Part shown: piece by piece, positions 6,812 through 13,677 of the stretch
Layout of the letters: every line of letters starts with the position of its first letter
Position numbering within the stretch: the stretch's first letter is position 1
DNA from: Flavobacteriales bacterium UBA7382
GTDB taxonomy: Bacteria; Bacteroidota; Bacteroidia; Flavobacteriales_D; Sanyastnellaceae
NCBI GenBank assembly: GCA_002469765.1
Contig: DKNS01000175.1
Location: forward strand, 1-17,625
Length of the DNA: 17,625 bases
Direction: 5' to 3'
Made by a program: the position numbers and the translations under genes
Notes under the pieces: model-generated
Databases searched by the model: none
Told to the model about the DNA's origin: nothing
Seen by the model: only the letters and a program-made list of their open reading frames with translations

Positions 6812-7177
6812 ATGATGAAAGCGCCCAAACTTCGAGGCCCTTTTCGGAACGTGAGGACCGAGCCACGCACGTTCAAATTCAAGTCCCGTCACCTGCCGGA
6901 TGAGCGCCCCGAATGGGAGGAACGTAAACGGCGGGTTGAAGAGGACTTGTTTGGCGCGTCCGAAGACGTCCCGCGTCCAATCCGGTTTCACCAGGGGGGC
7001 AAATCCTCCGAGGCCCGCGCAGCCAGACGGGCCGAGTCAGTCCAGGCCAGCCGCATGGGCGCCCTCCGAGCCGCTGGCATTGCATTGGTGCTGGTGTATT
7101 TGACCTACCGGGCCATTCTTTGGATCGAGACCCAAGACTACGGAGGTTTCCTGCAATTCATGAAAGTCAACGGATGA
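6812..7177 (+). CDS. Small basic protein with one C-terminal membrane helix
   Basis: A 121-residue protein of unknown function. Residues 1-80 are hydrophilic and strongly charged (many Arg, Lys and Glu) without recognisable fold. Residues about 84-106 (ALRAAGIALVLVYLTYRAIL) form a single membrane helix, leaving a short tail. Small proteins of this layout sit directly upstream of mutL in many Flavobacteriia; from memory, some carry the name 'riboflavin synthase subunit beta', which nothing in this sequence supports. Its TGA overlaps the mutL start (ATGA, 4 bases), so translation is coupled. A second ATG at 6815 is equally possible. The orientation of the charged part (cytoplasmic) is inferred from the flanking Arg residues. 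Confidence 0.75.
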   Translation: MMKAPKLRGPFRNVRTEPRTFKFKSRHLPDERPEWEERKRRVEEDLFGASEDVPRPIRFHQGGKSSEARAARRAESVQASRMGALRAAGIALVLVYLTYRAILWIETQDYGGFLQFMKVNG

Positions 7178-9003
7178 GCCAAACGATTCACATCCTGCCG
7201 GACCACGTGGCCAACCAGATTGCTGCAGGGGAAGTCATTCAGCGGCCCGCCTCGGTGGTCAAGGAGTTGATGGAAAATGCCGTGGATGCCGGAGCCACCT
7301 CGGTCCAGGTGCACGTGCTGGACGCGGGCCGAACTTCCATTCAGGTCGTGGACAACGGGGCTGGCATGTCGGCCGAGGATGCACGGTTGTGCTTCGTGAG
7401 ACACGCAACCAGCAAGCTGTCGACGGCGGACGACTTGTTCAACCTGGCCACGAAGGGGTTCCGCGGTGAAGCGTTGGCCTCGATTGCGGCCATCGCGCAT
7501 GTGGAAGTCACCACATGCCAACTGGATGCTGAAGTTGGGGTGAAGTTGACGTGCCACGGTTCAGAGTTGACCGGCGAAGAGCCCAAAGCGCGTGCCGTCG
7601 GGACCACGTTCCACGTGAAGAACCTTTTTTACAACGTGCCTGCCCGCCGGAATTTCCTAAAGTCCGACGCGGTGGAGTTGCGCCATGTGGTGGATGAGTT
7701 TCAGCGTGTGGCCTTCGCCCATTCTGGTCTGTCGTTTACGCTCACCCACCAGGGCAACAACCTGTTCTCGCTGAAGCCCGGGACATTGCGTCAACGGGTG
7801 GTTGGAATTTTGGGCCCCAAACACGACGAGCGCCTTGTGCCTGTTCAAGAAGACACCGATGTCGTCAAGGTGGAAGGGTTCGTGGGCAAGCCGGATTCGG
7901 CACGCCGCACGCGCGGGCAGCAGTTCTTGTTCGTCAACGGCCGCTTCGTCAAGCACGGGTTGCTGCATCGTGCTGTGGTGCGCTCCTATGATGAGCTTAT
8001 CGCGGAGGGCAGCCATCCGCTGTACGCGCTGTACCTCAAGGTGGACCCTGCCCGTCTTGACGTGAACATTCATCCGACGAAAATCGAAGTCAAATTCGAC
8101 GAGGAACAGCCCATTTTGGCCATTCTGAAGTCGGCGGTCAAGCGCGGGCTCGGTGCCCACAATGTGTCGCCGACGTTGGACTTTGACGCGGAGACGGGGC
8201 TTCAGATTTCTGACATCAAGCCAGGTGCCACTGTGCCGGAACCCCGCGTCAGGGTCAACCCGGATTACAATCCCTTCCGCGCACCATCCTTCGGCCAGGC
8301 CCATGGCGGATGGTCGACCGGTTCCTTGAAGCTGCCTCGCCCTTCTGCGGAGGGATGGAAGGAATTGTACCAAATCATGGACACGCCGGATTCCGGGGTG
8401 GAGGAAGCCGTGTCCCCCTCCGAGCTTGACGTGCATTCCCAAGATTCGGGGTTGCAAGTGTTGCAGTGGCAAGGGACGCATTTGGTCGTTCCTACGGTGG
8501 AGGGCTTGTGTGTTGTCCACATTCGCAGGGCGCACATGCGTGTGCTGTACGAGCGGTACCTCGCCAAAGAAGTTCCTTTGTCCGTGAGTCAAACGCTTTT
8601 GGTTCCTGAGGAAATCACCCTGAGTCAGGCGGAAGTGATGGCGCTTGTTCAGGTCGATGCCGACCTGAAGGAAATGGGTTTGGACCTTCGTCAAGTGGAC
8701 ACCCAGACGGTGGCCGTCCACGCAGTGCCCTCGGATTTGGCCACGCATCTCCGAGAGGCGATCGACGGCATTTTGGAATCCTACCATGACGGACAATGGG
8801 AAGGAGAGGAGGACCGTCGCGTGCTTTGGGCCCAACAATGGGCCAAGCGAGCCGCGATGTCAGGCCAAGCTCCCATGCCATTGGAGGCGCGTCGCAATTT
8901 GGTGCAGGCCCTCTGGGCGTGCGAAACGCCTTCGATGGATCCGATGGGGCGCGTGACTCAGGCGATGTGGTCTGGGTCGGACATTCAAAATTTCTTCAGC
9001 TGA
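7174..9003 (+). CDS. mutL: DNA mismatch repair protein MutL
   Basis: A 609-residue MutL, which couples MutS mismatch recognition to strand processing. The N-terminal GHKL ATPase is intact: ELMENAVDAGA (31-41, with E31 and N35), DNGAGM (60-65), RHATSKL (76-82) and GFRGEALAS (95-103). The transducer region includes LFYNVPARRNFL. A linker of about 100 residues leads to the C-terminal dimerisation domain. Where endonuclease-type MutL has DQHA(X)2E, this protein has HIRRAHM (449-455), so the Asp and His are lost. A Cys (C583) of the C-terminal region remains in ACETP. The start at 7174 overlaps the preceding stop by 4 bases and puts HILPDHVANQIAAGEV at the family position. The longer frame from 7120 adds unrelated residues. 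The stop overlaps the next ATG (TGATG). Confidence 0.96.
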   Translation: MSQTIHILPDHVANQIAAGEVIQRPASVVKELMENAVDAGATSVQVHVLDAGRTSIQVVDNGAGMSAEDARLCFVRHATSKLSTADDLFNLATKGFRGEALASIAAIAHVEVTTCQLDAEVGVKLTCHGSELTGEEPKARAVGTTFHVKNLFYNVPARRNFLKSDAVELRHVVDEFQRVAFAHSGLSFTLTHQGNNLFSLKPGTLRQRVVGILGPKHDERLVPVQEDTDVVKVEGFVGKPDSARRTRGQQFLFVNGRFVKHGLLHRAVVRSYDELIAEGSHPLYALYLKVDPARLDVNIHPTKIEVKFDEEQPILAILKSAVKRGLGAHNVSPTLDFDAETGLQISDIKPGATVPEPRVRVNPDYNPFRAPSFGQAHGGWSTGSLKLPRPSAEGWKELYQIMDTPDSGVEEAVSPSELDVHSQDSGLQVLQWQGTHLVVPTVEGLCVVHIRRAHMRVLYERYLAKEVPLSVSQTLLVPEEITLSQAEVMALVQVDADLKEMGLDLRQVDTQTVAVHAVPSDLATHLREAIDGILESYHDGQWEGEEDRRVLWAQQWAKRAAMSGQAPMPLEARRNLVQALWACETPSMDPMGRVTQAMWSGSDIQNFFS

Positions 9004-9689
9004 TGCTTCAAAACACCCCTCAAGTCGTCAAGAACCTGATCATCCTCAACGTGCTGATGTATTTCGGCTCAGGATTGCTCGGGGATGCGGCGGTGCCTTT
9101 GCTGGCCGGGACGTACCCTGGATCGCCTTTCTTTCAGCCATGGCAATTGGTGACCCACATGTTCATGCATGGCGACCTTGGGCACATCTTCTTCAACATG
9201 TTTGCCTTGTACATGTTTGGCTCCCAGTTGGAGCGTGTGTGGGGGGCACAGCGGTTTTTGACCTATTACATGGCCTGCGGGTTGGGGGCGTTTGTGCTCC
9301 ATGAACTGGTGATTGGATTGCAGTTCTACGCGGAGTTCGGCACGTTCTTCCCCGCTGTAGAGCAGTTCATCTCGTCCGAAGCGAGTCCGTTGATGCGGAC
9401 GCGCGTGCTGGAATCGGTGTTCGGACGTGTGGTGGGGGCGAGTGGCGCTGTGTTTGGGTTGTTGCTGGGCTTCGGCATGCTCTTCCCCAACACCCGATTG
9501 ATGTTGCTCTTCCCGCCCATCCCGATCAAGGCAAAGTACTTTGTGTTGGGCTACGGCGCGATTGAATTGATGCTCGCGTTGCAAAACAGCCCAGGCGACA
9601 ATGTGGCGCACTTCGCCCACCTCGGTGGCATGGTGTTTGGGTATTTCTTGTTGAAGCGTTGGCAGCAAGACCGCGGACATTTCTATTGA
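9003..9689 (+). CDS. Rhomboid-family intramembrane serine protease (first of pair)
   Basis: A 228-residue polytopic membrane protein of the rhomboid family, which cleaves membrane helices within the bilayer. The catalytic pair is present: Ser147 in GASGAVFG and His206 in AHLGG. The conserved HIFFN (61-65) and the MF/MH residues of loop 1 precede them. About six membrane helices are visible, and a soluble insert of about 35 residues (roughly 108-142) lies before the Ser helix. The start at 9003 overlaps the mutL stop by one base (TGATG); the longer frame from 8796 would run inside mutL. The second rhomboid gene begins 3 bases after its stop. Substrates are unknown. The gene pair after mutL is a common arrangement in Bacteroidota. 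Confidence 0.92.
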   Translation: MLQNTPQVVKNLIILNVLMYFGSGLLGDAAVPLLAGTYPGSPFFQPWQLVTHMFMHGDLGHIFFNMFALYMFGSQLERVWGAQRFLTYYMACGLGAFVLHELVIGLQFYAEFGTFFPAVEQFISSEASPLMRTRVLESVFGRVVGASGAVFGLLLGFGMLFPNTRLMLLFPPIPIKAKYFVLGYGAIELMLALQNSPGDNVAHFAHLGGMVFGYFLLKRWQQDRGHFY

Positions 9690-9692
9690 GCC

Positions 9693-10625
9693 ATGTTTGA
9701 AAGGATAAAAGCGGTTTTGGCAGAGGGGAGCATGCTGCGACGGTTGGTCATGGTGAACGGCTTGGTGCTCCTTGTGCTGACCACCCTGGACGCCATGGAC
9801 CGGCTGACGGGCGGGAGCGTGTCGGCCGTGTGGCCGGCGGAAGGCGCTTGGATGTTGGCGACCTCCTGGAAAATGGAGGTCTTGGCCTCGCGGCCTTGGA
9901 GTGTGGTGACCCACATGTTCACCCACCAAGGGATCTGGCATTTCATCATGAACATGTTGCTGCTGACCTGGATGGGGCGTCTGTACCATGCTGAAGTGGG
10001 GTCGCGCAGGCTCCTTAGCACATACCTCGCCGGAGGCTTTGCAGGCTTCTTCGCCTATTTCGTGCTCACCAACGGATTCAAGCCCCTCCAAGGGGAAAGC
10101 ACGTTCGCCCTTGGGGCTTCGGCATCTGTGATGGCGGTGTTCGGTGCGGCCGCCACGTTGCGTCCTGAGTCCCGGTTCAATTTGATTTTGTTTGGTCCAA
10201 TTGCCTTGAAGCACCTCTTTTGGGGTTACGTGGTGTTGGACTATTTCGGACTCAGTCAGGGCTCAAATCCTGGAGGGAATGTGGCGCACCTCGGGGGGGC
10301 GCTGTTTGGGGTCTTGCTCGTGAAGCAGGACATGAAAGGGGTCAACTTGGTGGCTTGGCTTGAGTGGGTGCTTGACGTCGTGATGTCAGGCACCGTGAAG
10401 GTGCCGCGCCGCAAGCGCAACAAGTTCCGTGCGTCGACGGCCAACCGCTGGAAAGCGAAGGAGCGCGCCCAATCGCGAGCGCCGATGTCGGACGACGAAT
10501 TCAACGCCGACAAATCCAACCGCCAAGCGCGCCTGGACTCGATTTTGGACAAAATCTCCAAGCACGGCTACGACCATCTGTCGGCTGAAGACAAGCGATT
10601 CTTGTTCGAGCAAAGCCAGCGCTGA
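9693..10625 (+). CDS. Rhomboid-family protease with basic C-terminal tail
   Basis: A 310-residue protein with a rhomboid core (residues about 15-225) and a cytosolic tail. The catalytic Ser is in GASAS (Ser143), where the more usual sequence is GxSG; the catalytic His is His199 in AHLGG. The loop motif HMFTHQGIWHFIMN is conserved. After the last helix comes a very basic stretch (VPRRKRNKFR, 237-246), then a flexible part. The tail ends in a small helical domain (LDSILDKISKHGYDHLS...KRFLFEQSQ), which closely resembles the C-terminal domain (DUF6576-type) found on Bacteroidota rhomboids. The two paralogues differ strongly, so they are not a recent duplication. The next gene starts 2 bases after the stop. 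Confidence 0.9.
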   Translation: MFERIKAVLAEGSMLRRLVMVNGLVLLVLTTLDAMDRLTGGSVSAVWPAEGAWMLATSWKMEVLASRPWSVVTHMFTHQGIWHFIMNMLLLTWMGRLYHAEVGSRRLLSTYLAGGFAGFFAYFVLTNGFKPLQGESTFALGASASVMAVFGAAATLRPESRFNLILFGPIALKHLFWGYVVLDYFGLSQGSNPGGNVAHLGGALFGVLLVKQDMKGVNLVAWLEWVLDVVMSGTVKVPRRKRNKFRASTANRWKAKERAQSRAPMSDDEFNADKSNRQARLDSILDKISKHGYDHLSAEDKRFLFEQSQR

Positions 10626-10627
10626 CC

Positions 10628-11779
10628 ATGGCGAAGAAACCCACCTCTGCTTCCAAGTCGAAGCCGGCGGCAAAAACGTCGGCCAAGAAAGCATCGCCCA
10701 AGAAGCCGGATGCCAAAACACGGAAGTGGGATTCCGCTTCCCTCTTGGTATGGCCTGGACTTGCGCTGTTGATCGTCGGTGAGGTGGCGGCCCGTGTATC
10801 TCCGGCATGGGTCCCGTGGTTGGCCCCCGCCGGCTACGTGTACGGGTTGGCCTACCCTTTGCTGGCTGTGGGTACAGTGTGGAGACTGACGTCGTTTAGG
10901 TGGTTGAAGTCGCTGGGACCTCTCGCTGTGTTGTTGTTGACCTGGCCATCGTTTTCTCATGTGTTTTCCGTGGGCCTCTCCAAGCCAGAGGTGACGGTGT
11001 TGGACGACAGCTTCGAAGTCACCACCTTCAATGTTCGACGATTGGACGAGTTCAATTGGCTTGATGGGGACCAAACGCGTGAGGATCTCGCCACCTGGTT
11101 GGCCGAGCAGTCCGACGGCATTTGGTGTTTCCAGGAATTTCCCAAACGCGGGAAGGCCACCTTGCGTTCCGCGGGATTTTCCTGGCTCAGGCCCCGACGA
11201 AGGTTGTTCACATGGCCTCGCGAAGCAGGACCTGCGCTCGCCAGTTCATACCCTGTGAAGGATTGGACGACCTACATGTTTGAAGACGAGGGCGCGGGGA
11301 AAGGGCGCGTGCTTCAGGCCGATGTGGAGACACCAGTTGGCTTGGTTCGGGTGTTCAACGTCCACCTCCAGAGCTTGCAATTCGACCACGCCGACTACGA
11401 CGCGGTGGAGGAGGGACCGAGTCGCGAGGAAGGGGCCCGCTTGTGGGGACTCATCACCGATGCCTCCAAGGCCCGAGCCCTGCAAGCCCAGGAATTGGTG
11501 CGTCGCATGGAGGAAAGCCCCTATCCTGTCATCGTGGCTGGCGATTTCAACGACACGCCCATGTCGTATGCCATGCATGCCCTTCGCGGAAGCCGGGCCG
11601 AAGACACCTTCGTCGCGGCCTCGTGGGGACCAGGAGGAACCCACCTCGGGGCCATCCCAGGCTTGCGCATCGACGGGATTCTGGCCGACACGACGTTGCA
11701 ATGCACATCGCACAAAACCCACGGTGTGGTGTTGAGCGACCACCGTCCTGTGACGGCAGTGTTGCAGGCCAAAAAGTGA
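10628..11779 (+). CDS. Membrane-anchored endonuclease/exonuclease/phosphatase-fold protein
   Basis: A 383-residue protein with three parts. Residues 1-33 form a Lys/Ala/Ser/Pro-rich tail with 12 basic residues and SPKK, like a histone H1 tail. Residues about 37-115 hold three membrane helices. Residues about 128-383 are an EEP (DNase I/AP-endonuclease-like) metal-dependent phosphodiesterase domain. Its active-site blocks are present: FNVRRLD (134-140), FQEF (Glu170), FNVHL (243-247), GDFNDTP (305-311), RIDGIL (347-352) and SDHRP (370-374). With three helices and the basic tail in the cytosol, the catalytic domain would face the periplasm (inference). The substrate is unknown: nucleic acid, phospholipid or a phosphate ester are all possible for the fold. 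The gene is last in the mutL-rhomboid run and ends 10 bases from the convergent carotenoid operon; no terminator hairpin is visible between them. Confidence 0.88.
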   Translation: MAKKPTSASKSKPAAKTSAKKASPKKPDAKTRKWDSASLLVWPGLALLIVGEVAARVSPAWVPWLAPAGYVYGLAYPLLAVGTVWRLTSFRWLKSLGPLAVLLLTWPSFSHVFSVGLSKPEVTVLDDSFEVTTFNVRRLDEFNWLDGDQTREDLATWLAEQSDGIWCFQEFPKRGKATLRSAGFSWLRPRRRLFTWPREAGPALASSYPVKDWTTYMFEDEGAGKGRVLQADVETPVGLVRVFNVHLQSLQFDHADYDAVEEGPSREEGARLWGLITDASKARALQAQELVRRMEESPYPVIVAGDFNDTPMSYAMHALRGSRAEDTFVAASWGPGGTHLGAIPGLRIDGILADTTLQCTSHKTHGVVLSDHRPVTAVLQAKK

Positions 11780-11789
11780 GGAGGTAGGT

Positions 11790-12536
11790 TCAGACCATCA
11801 CGTTGCCGAGGTCCTTTCCGCGGGAAGCGAAGGCCTCGTACAAGCTGACGTTCATTCCTATCAAGAGCAAGCCGTAAAGCAGGTCGTCGGCGGGCATCGA
11901 GAAGATGCGCCAACCTGAATTGTGGTCGTTGTTGTACCACACGATGTGGTCGGCAATGGATTCAGGCTGGTTGTGAAGCATCGGGTACTTCCAGAATTCA
12001 ATGCCCGTCAGCACTCCGTTGCTCAAAATGAATGGCACGAGCAAGACGGTGTATGCAAACCAAAAGTGTCCCATCCATGGCCGCCATTTGGCCAACACGC
12101 CGAGGAGCCACACCGCGCACAGCGCGCTCGTCAACCCCAGGTAAGCGCGGTCCCAAAACCTGAAGGCCAAGCCAACGCAGAGAAAGGCCACGGCCAAGGT
12201 GACGCTGCGGTGCCCGAATCCCAAGGGAGACACAGGGATGTATTTTTTGAAGCACGCGTAGGTGAAAACGCACGCGTACGGGATGGTGATGAAGAACAAC
12301 CATTCCTCCAGTGGCAGGCCCCACAAGCCCAGTCCTGAGAGGTGGGCGTCGTTGAATCCCCAAATGCCTTGGGCCGTGAAAACGACATCCCACGCGATGA
12401 ACCCTGCCATGGTCAGCAGGCACGCCGGCCAAAAGTGTTTCCACTCCTTCACGAATCCCACCCGGCGGTCAAAACTGGCGATCAAAGGCACGGCCATCAC
12501 CGCCACGTTCACCCAGAGGTAGATCCAATCGTTCAT
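11790..12536 (-). CDS. crtYcd: Lycopene beta-cyclase, fused CrtYc-CrtYd type
   Basis: A 248-residue membrane protein with two lycopene-cyclase domains in tandem, the fused form of the CrtYc/CrtYd cyclase. It is unrelated to FAD-binding CrtY. Domain 1 carries the signature FTAQGIWGFN (53-62), with PLEEWLFF (75-82) holding the conserved Glu pair. Domain 2 has the related LSNGVLTG (171-178) and PADDLLYG (215-222), with Asp in place of Glu. The cyclase forms beta-ionone rings on lycopene or gamma-carotene. Together with CruF and CrtD in the operon it probably acts on one end only, giving a monocyclic product (inference). The start overlaps the crtZ stop by 4 bases (ATGA). It is the last gene of the operon; its 3' end lies 10 bases from the convergent EEP gene. 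Confidence 0.92.
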   Translation of the reverse strand: MNDWIYLWVNVAVMAVPLIASFDRRVGFVKEWKHFWPACLLTMAGFIAWDVVFTAQGIWGFNDAHLSGLGLWGLPLEEWLFFITIPYACVFTYACFKKYIPVSPLGFGHRSVTLAVAFLCVGLAFRFWDRAYLGLTSALCAVWLLGVLAKWRPWMGHFWFAYTVLLVPFILSNGVLTGIEFWKYPMLHNQPESIADHIVWYNNDHNSGWRIFSMPADDLLYGLLLIGMNVSLYEAFASRGKDLGNVMV

Positions 12537-13009
12537 GCCCGTTGTCTTTGGTTGCGCAGGGATTTCCGCGCTTCACGAAAGTAACGAGGAGGCACAAAGA
12601 GCATTCCGAAACATTCGCCGTCTTCTTTGCCCAAGTGTTTGTGGTGAACCTTGTGGGCCTTGCGTATCGCCATGAGGTAAGCGTTGTCGGTGCGTTTGAA
12701 CCAGTTGAATCGGCGGTGGATGAAAACGTCGTGCACCAGGAAGTAGGCCAAACCATACAACGCGATGCCCGCCCCAATCCAGAATCTGAAGTCGGCGTAG
12801 ATGCTGCCTGTCACGAAGCAGTAGGCGCTGGGTATGGCGAAAATCAGGAAGAAGGCGTCGTTCTTCTCGAAGAATCCTGGGCCGTTGCTGTGATGGTCTT
12901 CGTGAAAGAACCACATGGCACCGTGCATCAGATATTTGTGGGCGAGCCAAGCCACACCTTCCATGGCAAAAAATGTGGCCAGCACGATGGAAATGGAGGA
13001 GATGGTCAT
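12533..13009 (-). CDS. crtZ: Beta-carotene 3-hydroxylase
   Basis: A 158-residue CrtZ of the fatty-acid-hydroxylase superfamily. All four His clusters of the di-iron site are present: HKYLMH (24-29), HEDHH (36-40), HDVFIH (93-98) and HKVHHKH (119-125), between membrane helices. It adds a hydroxyl at C-3 of the beta-ring using oxygen. The length is typical. I start at the ATG at 13009, two bases after the cruF stop. The longer frame to 13195 would lie inside cruF and lacks family similarity. The stop overlaps the crtYcd start (ATGA). Confidence 0.94.
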   Translation of the reverse strand: MTISSISIVLATFFAMEGVAWLAHKYLMHGAMWFFHEDHHSNGPGFFEKNDAFFLIFAIPSAYCFVTGSIYADFRFWIGAGIALYGLAYFLVHDVFIHRRFNWFKRTDNAYLMAIRKAHKVHHKHLGKEDGECFGMLFVPPRYFREARKSLRNQRQRA

Positions 13010-13011
13010 GG

Positions 13012-13677
13012 TCAGAGGGTCCAGGGCAACACATTTAACGCAACAAAAAAGGCGGTAAACACAATCAACAACAAGCCGGAAAGTCGGTTTGTTTTCAAGT
13101 CTTCCACGTCTCGCCACAAGAGTCCCAGGCCAAAGGCCGCCACCCACCACGTGAGGTAGTTGGTCCAAGGGATGTCCCCTTGATGCCAGGTCCACCAGCC
13201 TGCACGAATCGCCACAGGCTCAATCAACCCGTCGAGGATCGTCATCATGGTGGCTGCCAGGGCGGCCCGGGTATAAGGGGAGACCTCTGTGCCGTTCCTG
13301 CTCAACATCCGTTCCGACATGTGGTGACTTCCCAGCAGCAAAAGCCACCAAAGCACGCCCATGAGCAATGGCACGTCTAGCACCTTGGGGCCCAAGCCTT
13401 TGCCGTAGCTGTAATCGCCAAACAGCAAGCCCGTGGCCACGCCCAGCACTTCCACTCCAAATCCCAAAAACATCGTCAACGACCACCGCCATGGACTCTC
13501 GTCTCCGGTGAAGGCCATCACGACCCCCGCACAGACGACAAGGTTCAGTGGGGTCAAGGGCAACAGCAGGTCGGCATGGCCCAGCGCCACCCCAGTGGCC
13601 CCAACCAGGTGAAGGATGACCAGGACGGCCCCCCAGGTGCGAGGATTTTTGACCCAGGATGTGATGGCGAGGTTCAT
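13012..13677 (-). CDS. cruF: Carotenoid 1,2-hydratase-type protein (CruF family)
   Basis: A 221-residue polytopic membrane protein of the CruF / bisanhydrobacterioruberin-hydratase family (COG2324, DUF422). About seven hydrophobic helices are visible. The family blocks GLLFGDYSYG (about 84-93) and VLDVPLLMGVLWW are present, together with an intramembrane Asp-Glu pair (ILDGLIEPVA) and WTWHQGDIPWTNYLTWW. CruF adds water across the 1,2-double bond of a psi-end, giving the 1-hydroxy group of myxol- or saproxanthin-type carotenoids. The start at 13677 overlaps the crtD stop (ATGA); the longer frame to 13857 lies inside crtD. It has crtD upstream and crtZ downstream, the set needed to modify both ends of a monocyclic carotenoid. 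Confidence 0.87.
   Translation of the reverse strand: MNLAITSWVKNPRTWGAVLVILHLVGATGVALGHADLLLPLTPLNLVVCAGVVMAFTGDESPWRWSLTMFLGFGVEVLGVATGLLFGDYSYGKGLGPKVLDVPLLMGVLWWLLLLGSHHMSERMLSRNGTEVSPYTRAALAATMMTILDGLIEPVAIRAGWWTWHQGDIPWTNYLTWWVAAFGLGLLWRDVEDLKTNRLSGLLLIVFTAFFVALNVLPWTL

Noticed and set aside
5292..6866. Long open frame (524 codons) on the minus strand
   Set aside because: It lies opposite ispH, whose motifs and length are complete. Its translation is His/Gly/Arg-rich with no domain, as expected for the antisense of a GC-rich gene.
7657..8838. Minus-strand open frame of 393 codons
   Set aside because: It is antisense to mutL; the His/Gln/Arg-rich composition and lack of motifs mark it as a shadow frame.
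9069..10214. Minus-strand open frame of 381 codons
   Set aside because: It spans the reverse of two rhomboid genes with clear catalytic motifs; no independent coding sign.
11811..11845. Imperfect inverted repeat (GAGGTCCTT / AAGGCCTC) near the operon ends
   Set aside because: It lies inside crtYcd coding sequence, has a mismatch and no T-run, so I do not call it a terminator.
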